From DATIVK01 sp035465955 (GTDB lineage Bacteria; Myxococcota; Myxococcia; Myxococcales; Anaeromyxobacteraceae), in the NCBI GenBank assembly GCA_035465955.1, contig DATIVK010000250.1:1-19188 (forward strand): DNA of 19,188 nt, in the 5' to 3' direction. Made by a program: the position numbers and the translations under genes. The notes beneath the pieces are model-generated. The model searched no databases. It saw only the letters and a program-made list of their open reading frames with translations, and had not been told where the DNA came from. Shown here piece by piece: positions 6,787-12,830 of this stretch. How positions within the stretch are numbered: position 1 is the first letter of the stretch; the number at the start of each line of letters is the position of its first letter.

Positions 6787-8235
6787 TTGCGCCCCACCGC
6801 GGGTACGGCCCGCCGCCTCTTCATCGCCTTCGCCCTGCTCGTGACGGTCTTCGCCGCCGCGTCCTGGTCCATCCTCGCACGGTTCCGCGAGATCGACGCG
6901 GGGCTCGCCGCCATGAGGCGGCAGGAGGAGGGGATGCGGCTGTCCCTCGAGCTCGCGAGCGCCGTGCGCGACCAGTACGCGCACCAGGCGCACACCATCA
7001 TCCTCGGGAACGCCTCCCACCTCGGCTTCTACACCGAGGCGGAGCGGCGGGTCGGCGACCTCGCGCGCCGCGTGGGCGCGCACGCGGTGGACGCGGCGGA
7101 GCGGGGCTGGGTCCAGGACGTGGAGGACGCCACCGCCGAGCTGGACCGGATCTTCCGCGCGCGGATCGTGCCTGCGGTGCTCCGGCACGACACCGCCGAG
7201 ATCCAGGCGGCGCACGGCGCGGCCCAGCTCCAGGTGACCGGGATCCAGGAGCGCGTGGACCGGCTGGTCGCGCGGTTCGAGGCGGACATCGCCGCCTTCC
7301 AGGCGCGGGCCGGCGAGGCGCAGCGCCAGGCCCTCCGCTGGACCGTCTTCTTCACGCTCTTCGCCCCGCTCCTCGCGGCCGGCGTCGGCGCCTACGTCCA
7401 CCGCTCGGTGGCGGTCCCCGTGGCGCGGCTCCAGGAGGGGGCGGCCCGGATCGCGGCCGGGGACCTCGACGCGAGGATCGAGGTCTCCACCCCCGACGAG
7501 TTCGGCGCGCTCGCGGGGCAGTTCAACGCGATGACCGCGTCCCTCCGCGAGCACCAGCGGCAGCTCGTCCAGAGCGAGAAGCTGGCCGGCATCGGCCGGC
7601 TGGCCGCGGGGGTCGCCCACGAGATCAACAACCCCCTGGCCGTGATCCTCGGGTACGTGCGCCTCCTCCAGCGGAAGGCCGAGGGGGCGCTCGCCGAGGA
7701 CCTGCGCGTCATCGAGGACGAGACGGTGCGCGCGAAGCTGATCGTCGACGGGCTGCTCGACCTCTCGCGCCCGCTGGCCAGCGCGCCGGAGCCGGCCGAT
7801 CTGCGGGCGATCACGGACGGGGTCGTGGCGCGGCTCGGCGAGGCCAGGGCGCTGGAGGGGGTCTCGGTGACCGTGTCGGGGGGCGCCACGGTCGCGGGCC
7901 ACCCGCAGAAGCTCCGGCAGGTGATCCTCAACCTCGTCAAGAACGCGGCGGAGGCGAGCGGTCCGGGCGGCCGGGTCGAGGTGGAGGTGTCGGAGGAGCC
8001 GGGCGGCGGCGCCCGCCTCACGGTCGACGACACCGGGCCCGGCCTCTCGCGGGAGGCCCGCGCCCGCCTCTTCGAGCCGTTCTTCACGACCAAGGAGACG
8101 GGGACGGGGCTCGGGCTCGCGGTGTCGCAGGGGATCGTCCAGGCGCACGGCGGCGAGCTCGAGGCCGGCGCGGCGCCCTCGGGCGGCGCGCGGTTCACGG
8201 TCCGTTTGCCGGCGGCGCCGCCGGGGAGGGGGTAG
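6787..8235 (+). CDS. Sensor histidine kinase with HAMP domain, partner of the NtrC-type regulator
   Basis: The 482-residue product starts at a TTG placed 5 nt after GGAGG. Order: TM1 (about 11-30), a helical periplasmic domain (about 31-182, rich in Ala, Glu and Arg, resembling four-helix-bundle chemoreceptor sensors), TM2 (about 184-204), HAMP (about 205-258, with DEFGALAGQFNAM), HisKA with His278 in VAHEINNPL, and HATPase with N-box VILNLVKNAAEA (379-390), G1 DDTGPGL, F-box EPFFTTK and G2 GTGLGLAV. All catalytic motifs are intact. The response regulator gene begins 4 nt after its stop, so the two form a classical NtrB/NtrC-like pair. It probably phosphorylates Asp53 of that regulator in response to an extracytoplasmic cue that the sequence does not reveal. 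Confidence 0.9.
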   Translation: MRPTAGTARRLFIAFALLVTVFAAASWSILARFREIDAGLAAMRRQEEGMRLSLELASAVRDQYAHQAHTIILGNASHLGFYTEAERRVGDLARRVGAHAVDAAERGWVQDVEDATAELDRIFRARIVPAVLRHDTAEIQAAHGAAQLQVTGIQERVDRLVARFEADIAAFQARAGEAQRQALRWTVFFTLFAPLLAAGVGAYVHRSVAVPVARLQEGAARIAAGDLDARIEVSTPDEFGALAGQFNAMTASLREHQRQLVQSEKLAGIGRLAAGVAHEINNPLAVILGYVRLLQRKAEGALAEDLRVIEDETVRAKLIVDGLLDLSRPLASAPEPADLRAITDGVVARLGEARALEGVSVTVSGGATVAGHPQKLRQVILNLVKNAAEASGPGGRVEVEVSEEPGGGARLTVDDTGPGLSREARARLFEPFFTTKETGTGLGLAVSQGIVQAHGGELEAGAAPSGGARFTVRLPAAPPGRG

Positions 8236-8239
8236 CGAG

Positions 8240-9634
8240 ATGGATCGCCCACGCGTGCTCGTCGTCGACGACAAGGAGAACATCCGCAAGCTGCTCGCGC
8301 GGATCCTCGGTGAGACCTTCGACGTCACCACCGCCGACGACGGGAACCGCGCCATCTCCCTCATCGCGGCGCAGCGCTTCGACGCGATCGTCACCGACCT
8401 CCGCATGCCGGGGGCCGACGGCTTCGAGGTGCTGCGCGTCGCCCGGGCGCGCTCGCCGGAGACCGAGGTGGTGATGATGACCGCCTACGCGACGGTGCCG
8501 GACGCGGTCGAGGCGATGAAGCAGGGGGCCTTCGACTACCTCGCGAAGCCCTTCGACCCCGACGACGCGGCGCTGGTCGTCGCGCGGGCGCTGGAGCGCA
8601 AGCGGCTGCGCGAGCAGGCGGCGCCGCCCCCCGGCCTCGCCGCGGCGCCGCAGCAGTTCCACGGCCTCGTCGGGCGCAGCGCGGCGATGGCGGACGTCTA
8701 CCGGTTGCTCGAGCAGGCCGCCGGCATCGACACCACGGTCCTCCTCACCGGGGAGACGGGGACGGGGAAGGAGCTCGCCGCGCGGGCGATCCACTTCCTG
8801 AGTGCGCGGAGGGAGCGCCGGTTCGTGCCGGTGAACTGCGGGGCGCTGCCCGCGGACCTCGTCGAGAGCGAGCTCTTCGGCCACGCGCGCGGCGCCTTCA
8901 CGGGGGCGGCGGGGCCGAAGCCCGGCCTCTTCGAGGCGGCCGAGGGCGGCACGCTCTTCCTCGACGAGATCGGCGAGCTGCCCCTCGCGGTGCAGGTCAA
9001 GCTCAACCGGGCGCTCCAGGAGAAGGAGATCCGCCGCGTCGGGGACGTGCGGCCGGTCGCCGTCGACGTGCGGGTGATCGCCGCGACCCACCGGGACCTC
9101 CGGGCGGAGGTGCAGGCCGGCCGCTTCCGCGAGGACCTCTTCTACCGGGTCCACGTCTTTCCGGTGCGCCTCCCCGCGCTGCGCGATCGGCGCGAGGACG
9201 TCCCGCTCCTCGCCGCCCACTTCCTCGCCAAGCACGCGAACGCGCTGCGGCGCGAGCTCGCGGGCTTCGAGCCCGAGGCGCTGCAGGCCCTCGGGGCCTG
9301 GGCGTGGCCCGGCAACGTCCGCGAGCTCGAGAACGCCGTGGAGCGCGCCGTGGCGCTCGCCCGCGGTCCGGCGGTGACCCTCGGCGACCTCCCCCCGGAG
9401 ATCACGGGGGGGGAGGCCGGGGCGGTGCCGCCGGAGCGGCTCGCGAAGATGGCCTACCGGGAGGCGGTGGACCAGGCCCGCGATCGGGTCTCGCGCGAGT
9501 ACCTCACCGCGCTGCTGCAGGAGTTCGAGGGGAACGTGACCCGCGCCGCGGAGCGCGCCGGGATGGAGCGCGAGAGCCTCCACCGGCTGCTCAAGCGCTA
9601 CGGCGTCCGCTCGGACGACTTCAAGGGCCGCTGA
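8240..9634 (+). CDS. Sigma-54-dependent NtrC-family response regulator
   Basis: The 464-residue activator has three parts. The receiver (1-125) has phospho-acceptor Asp53 in TDLRMPG, acidic D10/D11, Thr81 and Lys103. The AAA+ domain (about 142-375) has Walker A GETGTGKE (171-178), the sigma-54 contact loop GAFTGA (218-223), Walker B TLFLDEIGE (238-246) and the arginine-finger region FREDLFYRV. A Fis-type helix-turn-helix lies at about 430-453 (NVTRAAERAGMERESLHRL). It would bind enhancer-like sites and open sigma-54 promoters after phosphorylation by the upstream kinase. GGGAGGGGG precedes the ATG, and the gap from the kinase gene is 4 nt. I looked for a GG-N10-GC sigma-54 promoter in the flanking gaps and did not find a convincing one, so its targets are probably elsewhere. 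Confidence 0.94.
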   Translation: MDRPRVLVVDDKENIRKLLARILGETFDVTTADDGNRAISLIAAQRFDAIVTDLRMPGADGFEVLRVARARSPETEVVMMTAYATVPDAVEAMKQGAFDYLAKPFDPDDAALVVARALERKRLREQAAPPPGLAAAPQQFHGLVGRSAAMADVYRLLEQAAGIDTTVLLTGETGTGKELAARAIHFLSARRERRFVPVNCGALPADLVESELFGHARGAFTGAAGPKPGLFEAAEGGTLFLDEIGELPLAVQVKLNRALQEKEIRRVGDVRPVAVDVRVIAATHRDLRAEVQAGRFREDLFYRVHVFPVRLPALRDRREDVPLLAAHFLAKHANALRRELAGFEPEALQALGAWAWPGNVRELENAVERAVALARGPAVTLGDLPPEITGGEAGAVPPERLAKMAYREAVDQARDRVSREYLTALLQEFEGNVTRAAERAGMERESLHRLLKRYGVRSDDFKGR

Positions 9635-9640
9635 CGCGGC

Positions 9641-9889
9641 TCAGAGCCGGATCTGGATGGTGAGCCGGGGGGCCTTGCCCTTCACGGCCACGATGGTCTT
9701 GCCGCGGCGCGCGCAGAAGCGGCGGACGTCCGCCTCGAAGGTGGGGCAGTCGCCCGTGATCTCGACGAGGGTCCCCTGGGCCGCGGTCGTCGTGGCGTTC
9801 CCGAGCGCGAGCACCGGGAGCGGGCAGCGCATCCCGGTGGTGTCGATCTGGATCGCGGTCGTCGTCTCTGGCAAGCCCGCATTCCCCAT
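9641..9889 (-). CDS. TusA/SirA-family sulfur-carrier protein
   Basis: This 82-residue protein has the two-layer alpha/beta TusA fold pattern: IQIDTTGMRCPLPVLALGNA with Cys22 in the CP-x-P motif at the start of helix 1, then GTLVEITGDCPTFEADVRRFCARRG and a final strand. TusA-family proteins carry sulfur as a persulfide on the first Cys for tRNA thiolation, molybdopterin or dissimilatory pathways; the YedF branch is associated with selenium use. Two further cysteines (48 and 59) are present. The ATG at 9889 is preceded by TTGGCG, 18 nt, GATACT rather than a Shine-Dalgarno. It lies 70 bp downstream of the selenoprotein peroxiredoxin on the same strand, and its stop is 6 nt from the stop of the convergent regulator gene. 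The exact subgroup is not resolved. Confidence 0.85.
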   Translation of the reverse strand: MGNAGLPETTTAIQIDTTGMRCPLPVLALGNATTTAAQGTLVEITGDCPTFEADVRRFCARRGKTIVAVKGKAPRLTIQIRL

Positions 9890-9900
9890 GAGGCGGCCCG

Positions 9901-9930
9901 AGTATCCCCCAGCCGGGGACGGAACGCCAA
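9901..9930 (-). promoter_or_regulatory. Promoter-like pair before the TusA-family gene
   Basis: On the minus strand TTGGCG (9925-9930) and GATACT (9901-9906) are 18 nt apart. Transcription would begin about 4 nt before the ATG at 9889, which has no Shine-Dalgarno. The gene may thus be transcribed independently of the peroxiredoxin upstream. Confidence 0.4.
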
Positions 9931-9931
9931 A

Positions 9932-9959
9932 CCCCGGCGCGGGGGCGCGCGTTCGCGCG
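9932..9959 (-). terminator. Two adjacent GC hairpins just after the peroxiredoxin stop
   Basis: The palindrome CGCGCGTTCGCGCG (9946-9959) abuts the stop codon. CCCCG/CGGGG (9932-9944) forms a second small hairpin. There is no U-tract, so intrinsic termination is uncertain. Confidence 0.35.
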
Positions 9960-10445
9960 TCAGCGGTGGGACGGGCAGGCGGCGATGTCCGCCGAGGGAT
10001 CGATCGCGGCGTTGCCCCTCGTGATCTGGGCGATCCGGCCGTCCCGGTCCACGACGAAGGTGGCGCGGTTCGAGCGGCCGACGACGGGGATCAGCCCCGC
10101 GTACTGGCTCGCGACCTTTCCGCCGGCGTCGGAGAGGAGCGGGTACGGGAGGTGGTACTGCTCCTTGAAGCGCCGCTGCGTCGCCACGTCGTCGGTCGAG
10201 ATCCCGACGATCCGCGCCCCCCTCCGGTCGATCTCCGCGTACCGGTCCCGGTACGCCTGGACCTCGCTCGTTCAACCCGAGGTGAACGCCTTGACGTAGA
10301 AGGCGAGGATCACCGGCCCCGTCTCGAGCAGCTTCGAGAGCGAGACCGGCTTGCCGTCGGTGTCGGGGAGCGTGAAGTCCGGGGCCTTGTCGCCCACCTT
10401 CAGGGTCGAGGCCGAGAGCAGCAGTCCGAGGAGCGCGCCTTTCAT
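9960..10445 (-). CDS. Selenocysteine-containing peroxiredoxin (AhpC/TSA, Bcp-like), TGA at codon 58 read as Sec
   Basis: Reading from the ATG at 10445 gives 161 residues with one in-frame TGA (10272-10274). Upstream is KVGDKAPDFTLPDTDGKPVSL, a typical peroxiredoxin N-terminus. Then comes FYVKAFTSG-U-TSEV, where U58 is the peroxidatic Cys position of the family's FT-x-G-C-T motif. Downstream are VGISTDD, PYPLLSDAGGKVA and RATFVVDRDGRIAQI, all family-typical. A SECIS-like hairpin follows the TGA. The enzyme would reduce peroxides with a selenol. No Cys is at +5 as in PrxQ/Bcp; the only Cys is 157, near the C-terminus, and might resolve the selenenic acid. The usual motif Pro is Val (position 51). 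Residues 2-13 are hydrophobic and might be a short export signal. A GTG at 10187 would yield a truncated 75-residue call without the active site. The alternative is a TGC-to-TGA point mutation or sequencing error. Confidence 0.85.
10237..10256 (-). promoter_or_regulatory. Candidate bacterial SECIS element of the peroxiredoxin mRNA
   Basis: Fifteen nt after the TGA the mRNA strand reads GCGTACCGGGACCGGTACGC. This folds as GCGUACC/GGUACGC (7 bp) around GGGACC, or 9 bp around GA. The apical loop begins 22 nt after the UGA and starts with GG. Bacterial SECIS hairpins typically have their loop about 16-37 nt after UGA with a G among the first two loop bases, so this fits. It would recruit SelB with Sec-tRNA. 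The hairpin lies inside the coding sequence. Confidence 0.72.
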
Positions 10446-10548
10446 CCCGCTTCGAATAGCCGCCGGCGCGGACCGCGCAACGCGCCGGCGCCGTCCCCGT
10501 TGGGCCCGGCCGGATGGGCTGGCGCTGGCGCGACGCCGGCGAGGGGGC

Positions 10549-10554
10549 TACGCT
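10549..10554 (+). promoter_or_regulatory. -10-like hexamer TACGCT, 9 nt before the DUF523 gene ATG
   Basis: TACGCT ends 9 nt before the ATG at 10564, and no Shine-Dalgarno is present. No clear -35 was found. It lies in the 118-bp divergent gap between this gene and the peroxiredoxin gene. Confidence 0.35.
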
Positions 10555-10563
10555 CCCGGCGTC

Positions 10564-11085
10564 ATGGCGGCGCCCGACAGGCCATGGATCGGGATCTCGG
10601 CCTGCCTCCTCGGCGAGGCGGTCCGGTGGGACGGGCGCGACAAGCGCAGCGCCCTCCTCGTCGACGCGCTGGGGCCGCGGGTCGAGTGGATCCCCGTCTG
10701 CCCCGAGGTCGAGGTCGGTATGGGGGTCCCGCGCGAGCCGATCGTGCTCGTCGGCGCTCCCTCCGCGCCCCGCCTGCAGGGTGCGTCGAGCGGCCTCGAC
10801 CACACCGAGGCGATGCGGGACTGGGCGAACCGTCGCGTCGACGCGCTGGTCGCCCTCGGCATCCGGGGGTGGGTCTCGAAGGCGGGCTCGCCGTCGTGCG
10901 GACCGGGAGGCGTCCCGGTCTGGACCGTCCGCGGCGGCGCCGCGAGCGCGCCCGGCGCCGGACTCTTCGCGGGCCTCCTGCGGGCGCGGCTGCCCCACCT
11001 GCCGATCGCCGACGAGGGGGAGCTCTCGGACGCGCGCTTCCGCGAGGCGTTCCTCGCGCGGTGCCAGGGGCGCGGCGGCGGGTAG
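10564..11085 (+). CDS. DUF523 family protein, TudS-like iron-sulfur desulfidase candidate
   Basis: The 173-residue product has the three conserved DUF523 blocks: ISACLLGEAVRWDG (Cys14), VCPEVEVGMGVPRE (Cys46, Glu48) and SKAGSPSCG (Cys112). In characterised members (TudS, thiouracil desulfidase) these three cysteines hold a [4Fe-4S] cluster whose free iron takes sulfur from thiolated pyrimidines. All three are kept here, so the fold and cluster are likely. The substrate is unknown, because DUF523 is broad. A fourth Cys (167) is near the C-terminus. The protein is cytoplasmic, with no signal or membrane segment. The ATG at 10564 follows TACGCT by 9 nt with no Shine-Dalgarno. The gene is divergent from the peroxiredoxin, and its TAG stop forms part of the -10-like box of the next gene. 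Confidence 0.85.
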   Translation: MAAPDRPWIGISACLLGEAVRWDGRDKRSALLVDALGPRVEWIPVCPEVEVGMGVPREPIVLVGAPSAPRLQGASSGLDHTEAMRDWANRRVDALVALGIRGWVSKAGSPSCGPGGVPVWTVRGGAASAPGAGLFAGLLRARLPHLPIADEGELSDARFREAFLARCQGRGGG

Positions 11086-11088
11086 AAT
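11083..11088 (+). promoter_or_regulatory. -10-like hexamer TAGAAT, 6 nt before the aminotransferase ATG
   Basis: TAGAAT matches the -10 consensus at 5 of 6 bases and ends 6 nt before the ATG at 11095. Transcription would start at the A of the ATG, a leaderless arrangement. The first three bases are also the TAG stop codon of the DUF523 gene. No clear -35 was found. Confidence 0.5.
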
Positions 11089-11094
11089 CGCGGG

Positions 11095-12258
11095 ATGTCC
11101 GCCGTCGATCCCCCTCGCGTCCGCCAGGCGCTGCGACCCTTCGGCACCTCGATCTTCACGGAGATGACGGCCCTCGCCGTCCGCACCGGCGCGGTCAACC
11201 TCGGCCAGGGCTTCCCGGACTTCGACGCGCCCGACTTCGTGAAGGAGGCGGCGATCCGCGCGATCCGGGACGGCCACAACCAGTACGCGCGCCCGTACGG
11301 CATCCCGGCGCTCGCCGCGGCGATCGCGGCGCACCAGGAGCGGTTCCAGGGGCTCCGGTACGATCCGCTGGAGGAGGTGACGGTCGTCGCGGGCGCCACG
11401 GAGGCGCTCCACGCGGCGATCCTGGGGCTCCTCGAGGCCGGCGACGAGGCGATCCTCTTCGAGCCCTTCTACGACGCCTACCGCCCCGATCTCGCCATGG
11501 CGGGCGCGACGTGGCGCTCCGTCCGGCTCGAGGCGCCCGCCTCCGCGATCGATCCAGCCGCCCTCGAGGCCGCGGTCGGCCCCCGGACGCGCGCGATCGT
11601 GCTCAACTCCCCCCACAACCCGACCGGCAAGGTCTTCACGCGCGCGGAGCTCGAGGCGATCGCGGGGTTCTGCCTGCGCCACGACCTCATCGCGATCACC
11701 GACGAGGTCTACGAGCACCTCGCGTTCGACGCGCCGCACCGGTCGCTCGCGACGCTGCCGGGGATGCGGGAGCGGACGATCGTGGTCTCGTCGGGAGGCA
11801 AGACCTTCGGCTGCACCGGCTGGAAGATCGGCTGGGCCTGCGCGCCACGCCACCTGACGGCCGGGCTCCGGGCCGCCCACCAGTTCGTCACCTTCACGAA
11901 CGGCACCCCCTTCCAGCACGCGATCGCCGTCGCGCTCGGCGCCCCCGACGCGTTCTACGGCCGCCTCCTGGCTGACTACCGCGCCCGACGCGACGCGCTC
12001 ACGGCGGGCCTCCGGGCGGCCGGGCTCGACGTCCAGCCCTCCCAGGGGACCTACTTCGCCGTCGCCGACCTCGGGGAGGGCGCCGACGACGTCGCGTTCT
12101 GTCGGGCGCTCCCGGAGCGCTGCGGCGTGGCCGCCATCCCGCTGTCCGCCTTCTACGACGAGGGGGCGCCGGTCCGCCGGTTCGTGAGGTTCGCTTTCTG
12201 CAAGCGCGACGAGACGCTCGCGGAGGGGATCCGGCGGCTCGCCGCCCTGCGCCGCTGA
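11095..12258 (+). CDS. PLP-dependent class I/II aminotransferase (YbdL/kynurenine aminotransferase-like)
   Basis: The 387-residue enzyme belongs to fold-type I aminotransferases. It shows VNLGQGFPDFDAPDFV (34-49), NQYARPYG (62-69), GATEALHAAI (100-109), the cofactor-ring contact FYDAY (125-129), NSPHNPTGK with Asn175, ITDEVYEHL with Asp203 and Tyr206, the PLP Lys236 in SSGGKTFGCTGWKIGW, and the carboxylate-binding Arg365 in FVRFAFCK. The GQGFPDF start and the K-T-F-x-x-T-G-W-K block are typical of the methionine, glutamine or kynurenine aminotransferases (YbdL, KAT, CCBL), which prefer 2-oxo-4-methylthiobutanoate or aromatic 2-oxo acids. The specific substrate cannot be decided. The length is normal and the enzyme cytoplasmic. 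The gene follows the DUF523 gene by 9 nt but has its own -10-like box. Confidence 0.9.
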   Translation: MSAVDPPRVRQALRPFGTSIFTEMTALAVRTGAVNLGQGFPDFDAPDFVKEAAIRAIRDGHNQYARPYGIPALAAAIAAHQERFQGLRYDPLEEVTVVAGATEALHAAILGLLEAGDEAILFEPFYDAYRPDLAMAGATWRSVRLEAPASAIDPAALEAAVGPRTRAIVLNSPHNPTGKVFTRAELEAIAGFCLRHDLIAITDEVYEHLAFDAPHRSLATLPGMRERTIVVSSGGKTFGCTGWKIGWACAPRHLTAGLRAAHQFVTFTNGTPFQHAIAVALGAPDAFYGRLLADYRARRDALTAGLRAAGLDVQPSQGTYFAVADLGEGADDVAFCRALPERCGVAAIPLSAFYDEGAPVRRFVRFAFCKRDETLAEGIRRLAALRR

Positions 12259-12264
12259 AACGGA

Positions 12265-12295
12265 GACGGGCCGCCCGCGGTGCGGACGGCCCGTC
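12265..12295. terminator. GC-rich hairpin between convergent genes, likely bidirectional terminator
   Basis: GACGGGCCG (12265-12273) and CGGCCCGTC (12287-12295) are perfect complements around a 13-nt loop, 6 nt after the aminotransferase stop. The convergent small secreted-protein gene ends at 12316. There is no U-tract on either strand, so efficiency is unknown, but the placement is that of a shared terminator. Confidence 0.6.
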
Positions 12296-12315
12296 GGACC
12301 TCCATGGAGCTGCGA

Positions 12316-12579
12316 CTACTTCGCGGGCTCGGCGGCGGCCGGGGCGGCCTCGGTCTTGGCGGGCGCCTTCGCGGCCGCCTTCTTCTTCGCCGGGGCCTTC
12401 GCAGGGGCCTTGGCGGGGGCCTTCTCCGTCTTCGCGGGCTCGGCCTTGGCCGGCTCCGCCGCCGGGGCGGCGGCGGGGGCAGCGGCCGGGGCGGCGGCCG
12501 GAGCCGCGGCGGGCTCGGCGGCGACGGCGATGCCCATGGAGAACGCGACCGCGACGAGTGCAGCGAGGATCTTCTTCAT
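12316..12579 (-). CDS. Small exported Ala/Pro/Lys-rich low-complexity protein
   Basis: The 87-residue product has a clear Sec signal peptide (MKKILAALVAVAFSMGIAVA, cleaved before AEPA). The mature part is pure low complexity. Residues 21-43 are AEP plus PAAA repeats, and 44-87 alternate K-x-P-A-K units (EPAKAEPAK, APAKAPAKAPAKKK). GAGGAA stands 6 nt before the ATG at 12579, which fixes the start although the frame is open further upstream. The mature chain is basic and probably unfolded. Similar histone-H1-like PAKA tails bind polyanions, so an envelope or surface polyanion contact is possible, but no function is known. It has no cysteines and no aromatic residues in the mature part. The upstream gap 12580-12830 (251 nt) shows no further gene. 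Confidence 0.75.
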   Translation of the reverse strand: MKKILAALVAVAFSMGIAVAAEPAAAPAAAPAAAPAAAPAAEPAKAEPAKTEKAPAKAPAKAPAKKKAAAKAPAKTEAAPAAAEPAK

Positions 12580-12815
12580 GTGGACTTCCTCACGAGGTGT
12601 GCGGGGTGTCGGAATCGTCGGCGAGCGTCCCCAGCGTGCGCGAGCCGGCGCGAAACCAGCGGTAGTCTGACGGGTCGGGGCGGAGGGCATTCAAGAAACT
12701 TGACCATACGCCCCATTTGGGTGTCCCACGGTGACGCGACACGTCGCCCGTCACCAGGGGGTCCTCGGGTGCTCTCCACGTGTCGCACCTGTGCAGCCCG
12801 CCCGATCCGGGGGTG

Positions 12816-12821
12816 TATGCT
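12816..12821 (+). promoter_or_regulatory. -10-like hexamer TATGCT, 9 nt before the epmA ATG
   Basis: TATGCT ends 9 nt before the ATG at 12831 and no Shine-Dalgarno is present. No clear -35 was found at the right distance. Confidence 0.4.
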
Positions 12822-12830
12822 GCGCGGCCG

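Noticed and set aside
9960..10187. Stand-alone 75-residue protein from GTG 10187
   Set aside because: It begins in the middle of the peroxiredoxin fold and lacks the active site; the reading through TGA gives a complete family member.
10272..10274. TGA as a pseudogene-causing nonsense mutation in a Cys peroxiredoxin
   Set aside because: Possible, since TGC and TGA differ by one base. The exact catalytic position, the intact frame on both sides and the SECIS-like hairpin at the right distance make Sec more likely.
12316..12579. Tandem-repeat or CRISPR-like array
   Set aside because: The periodicity comes from coding of PAAA and PAK units in a protein with a signal peptide and ribosome binding site, not from spaced identical repeats.
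12700..12705. TTGACC as a -35 box upstream of epmA
   Set aside because: No -10-like hexamer lies 16-18 nt downstream, and the epmA -10 is over 100 nt away.
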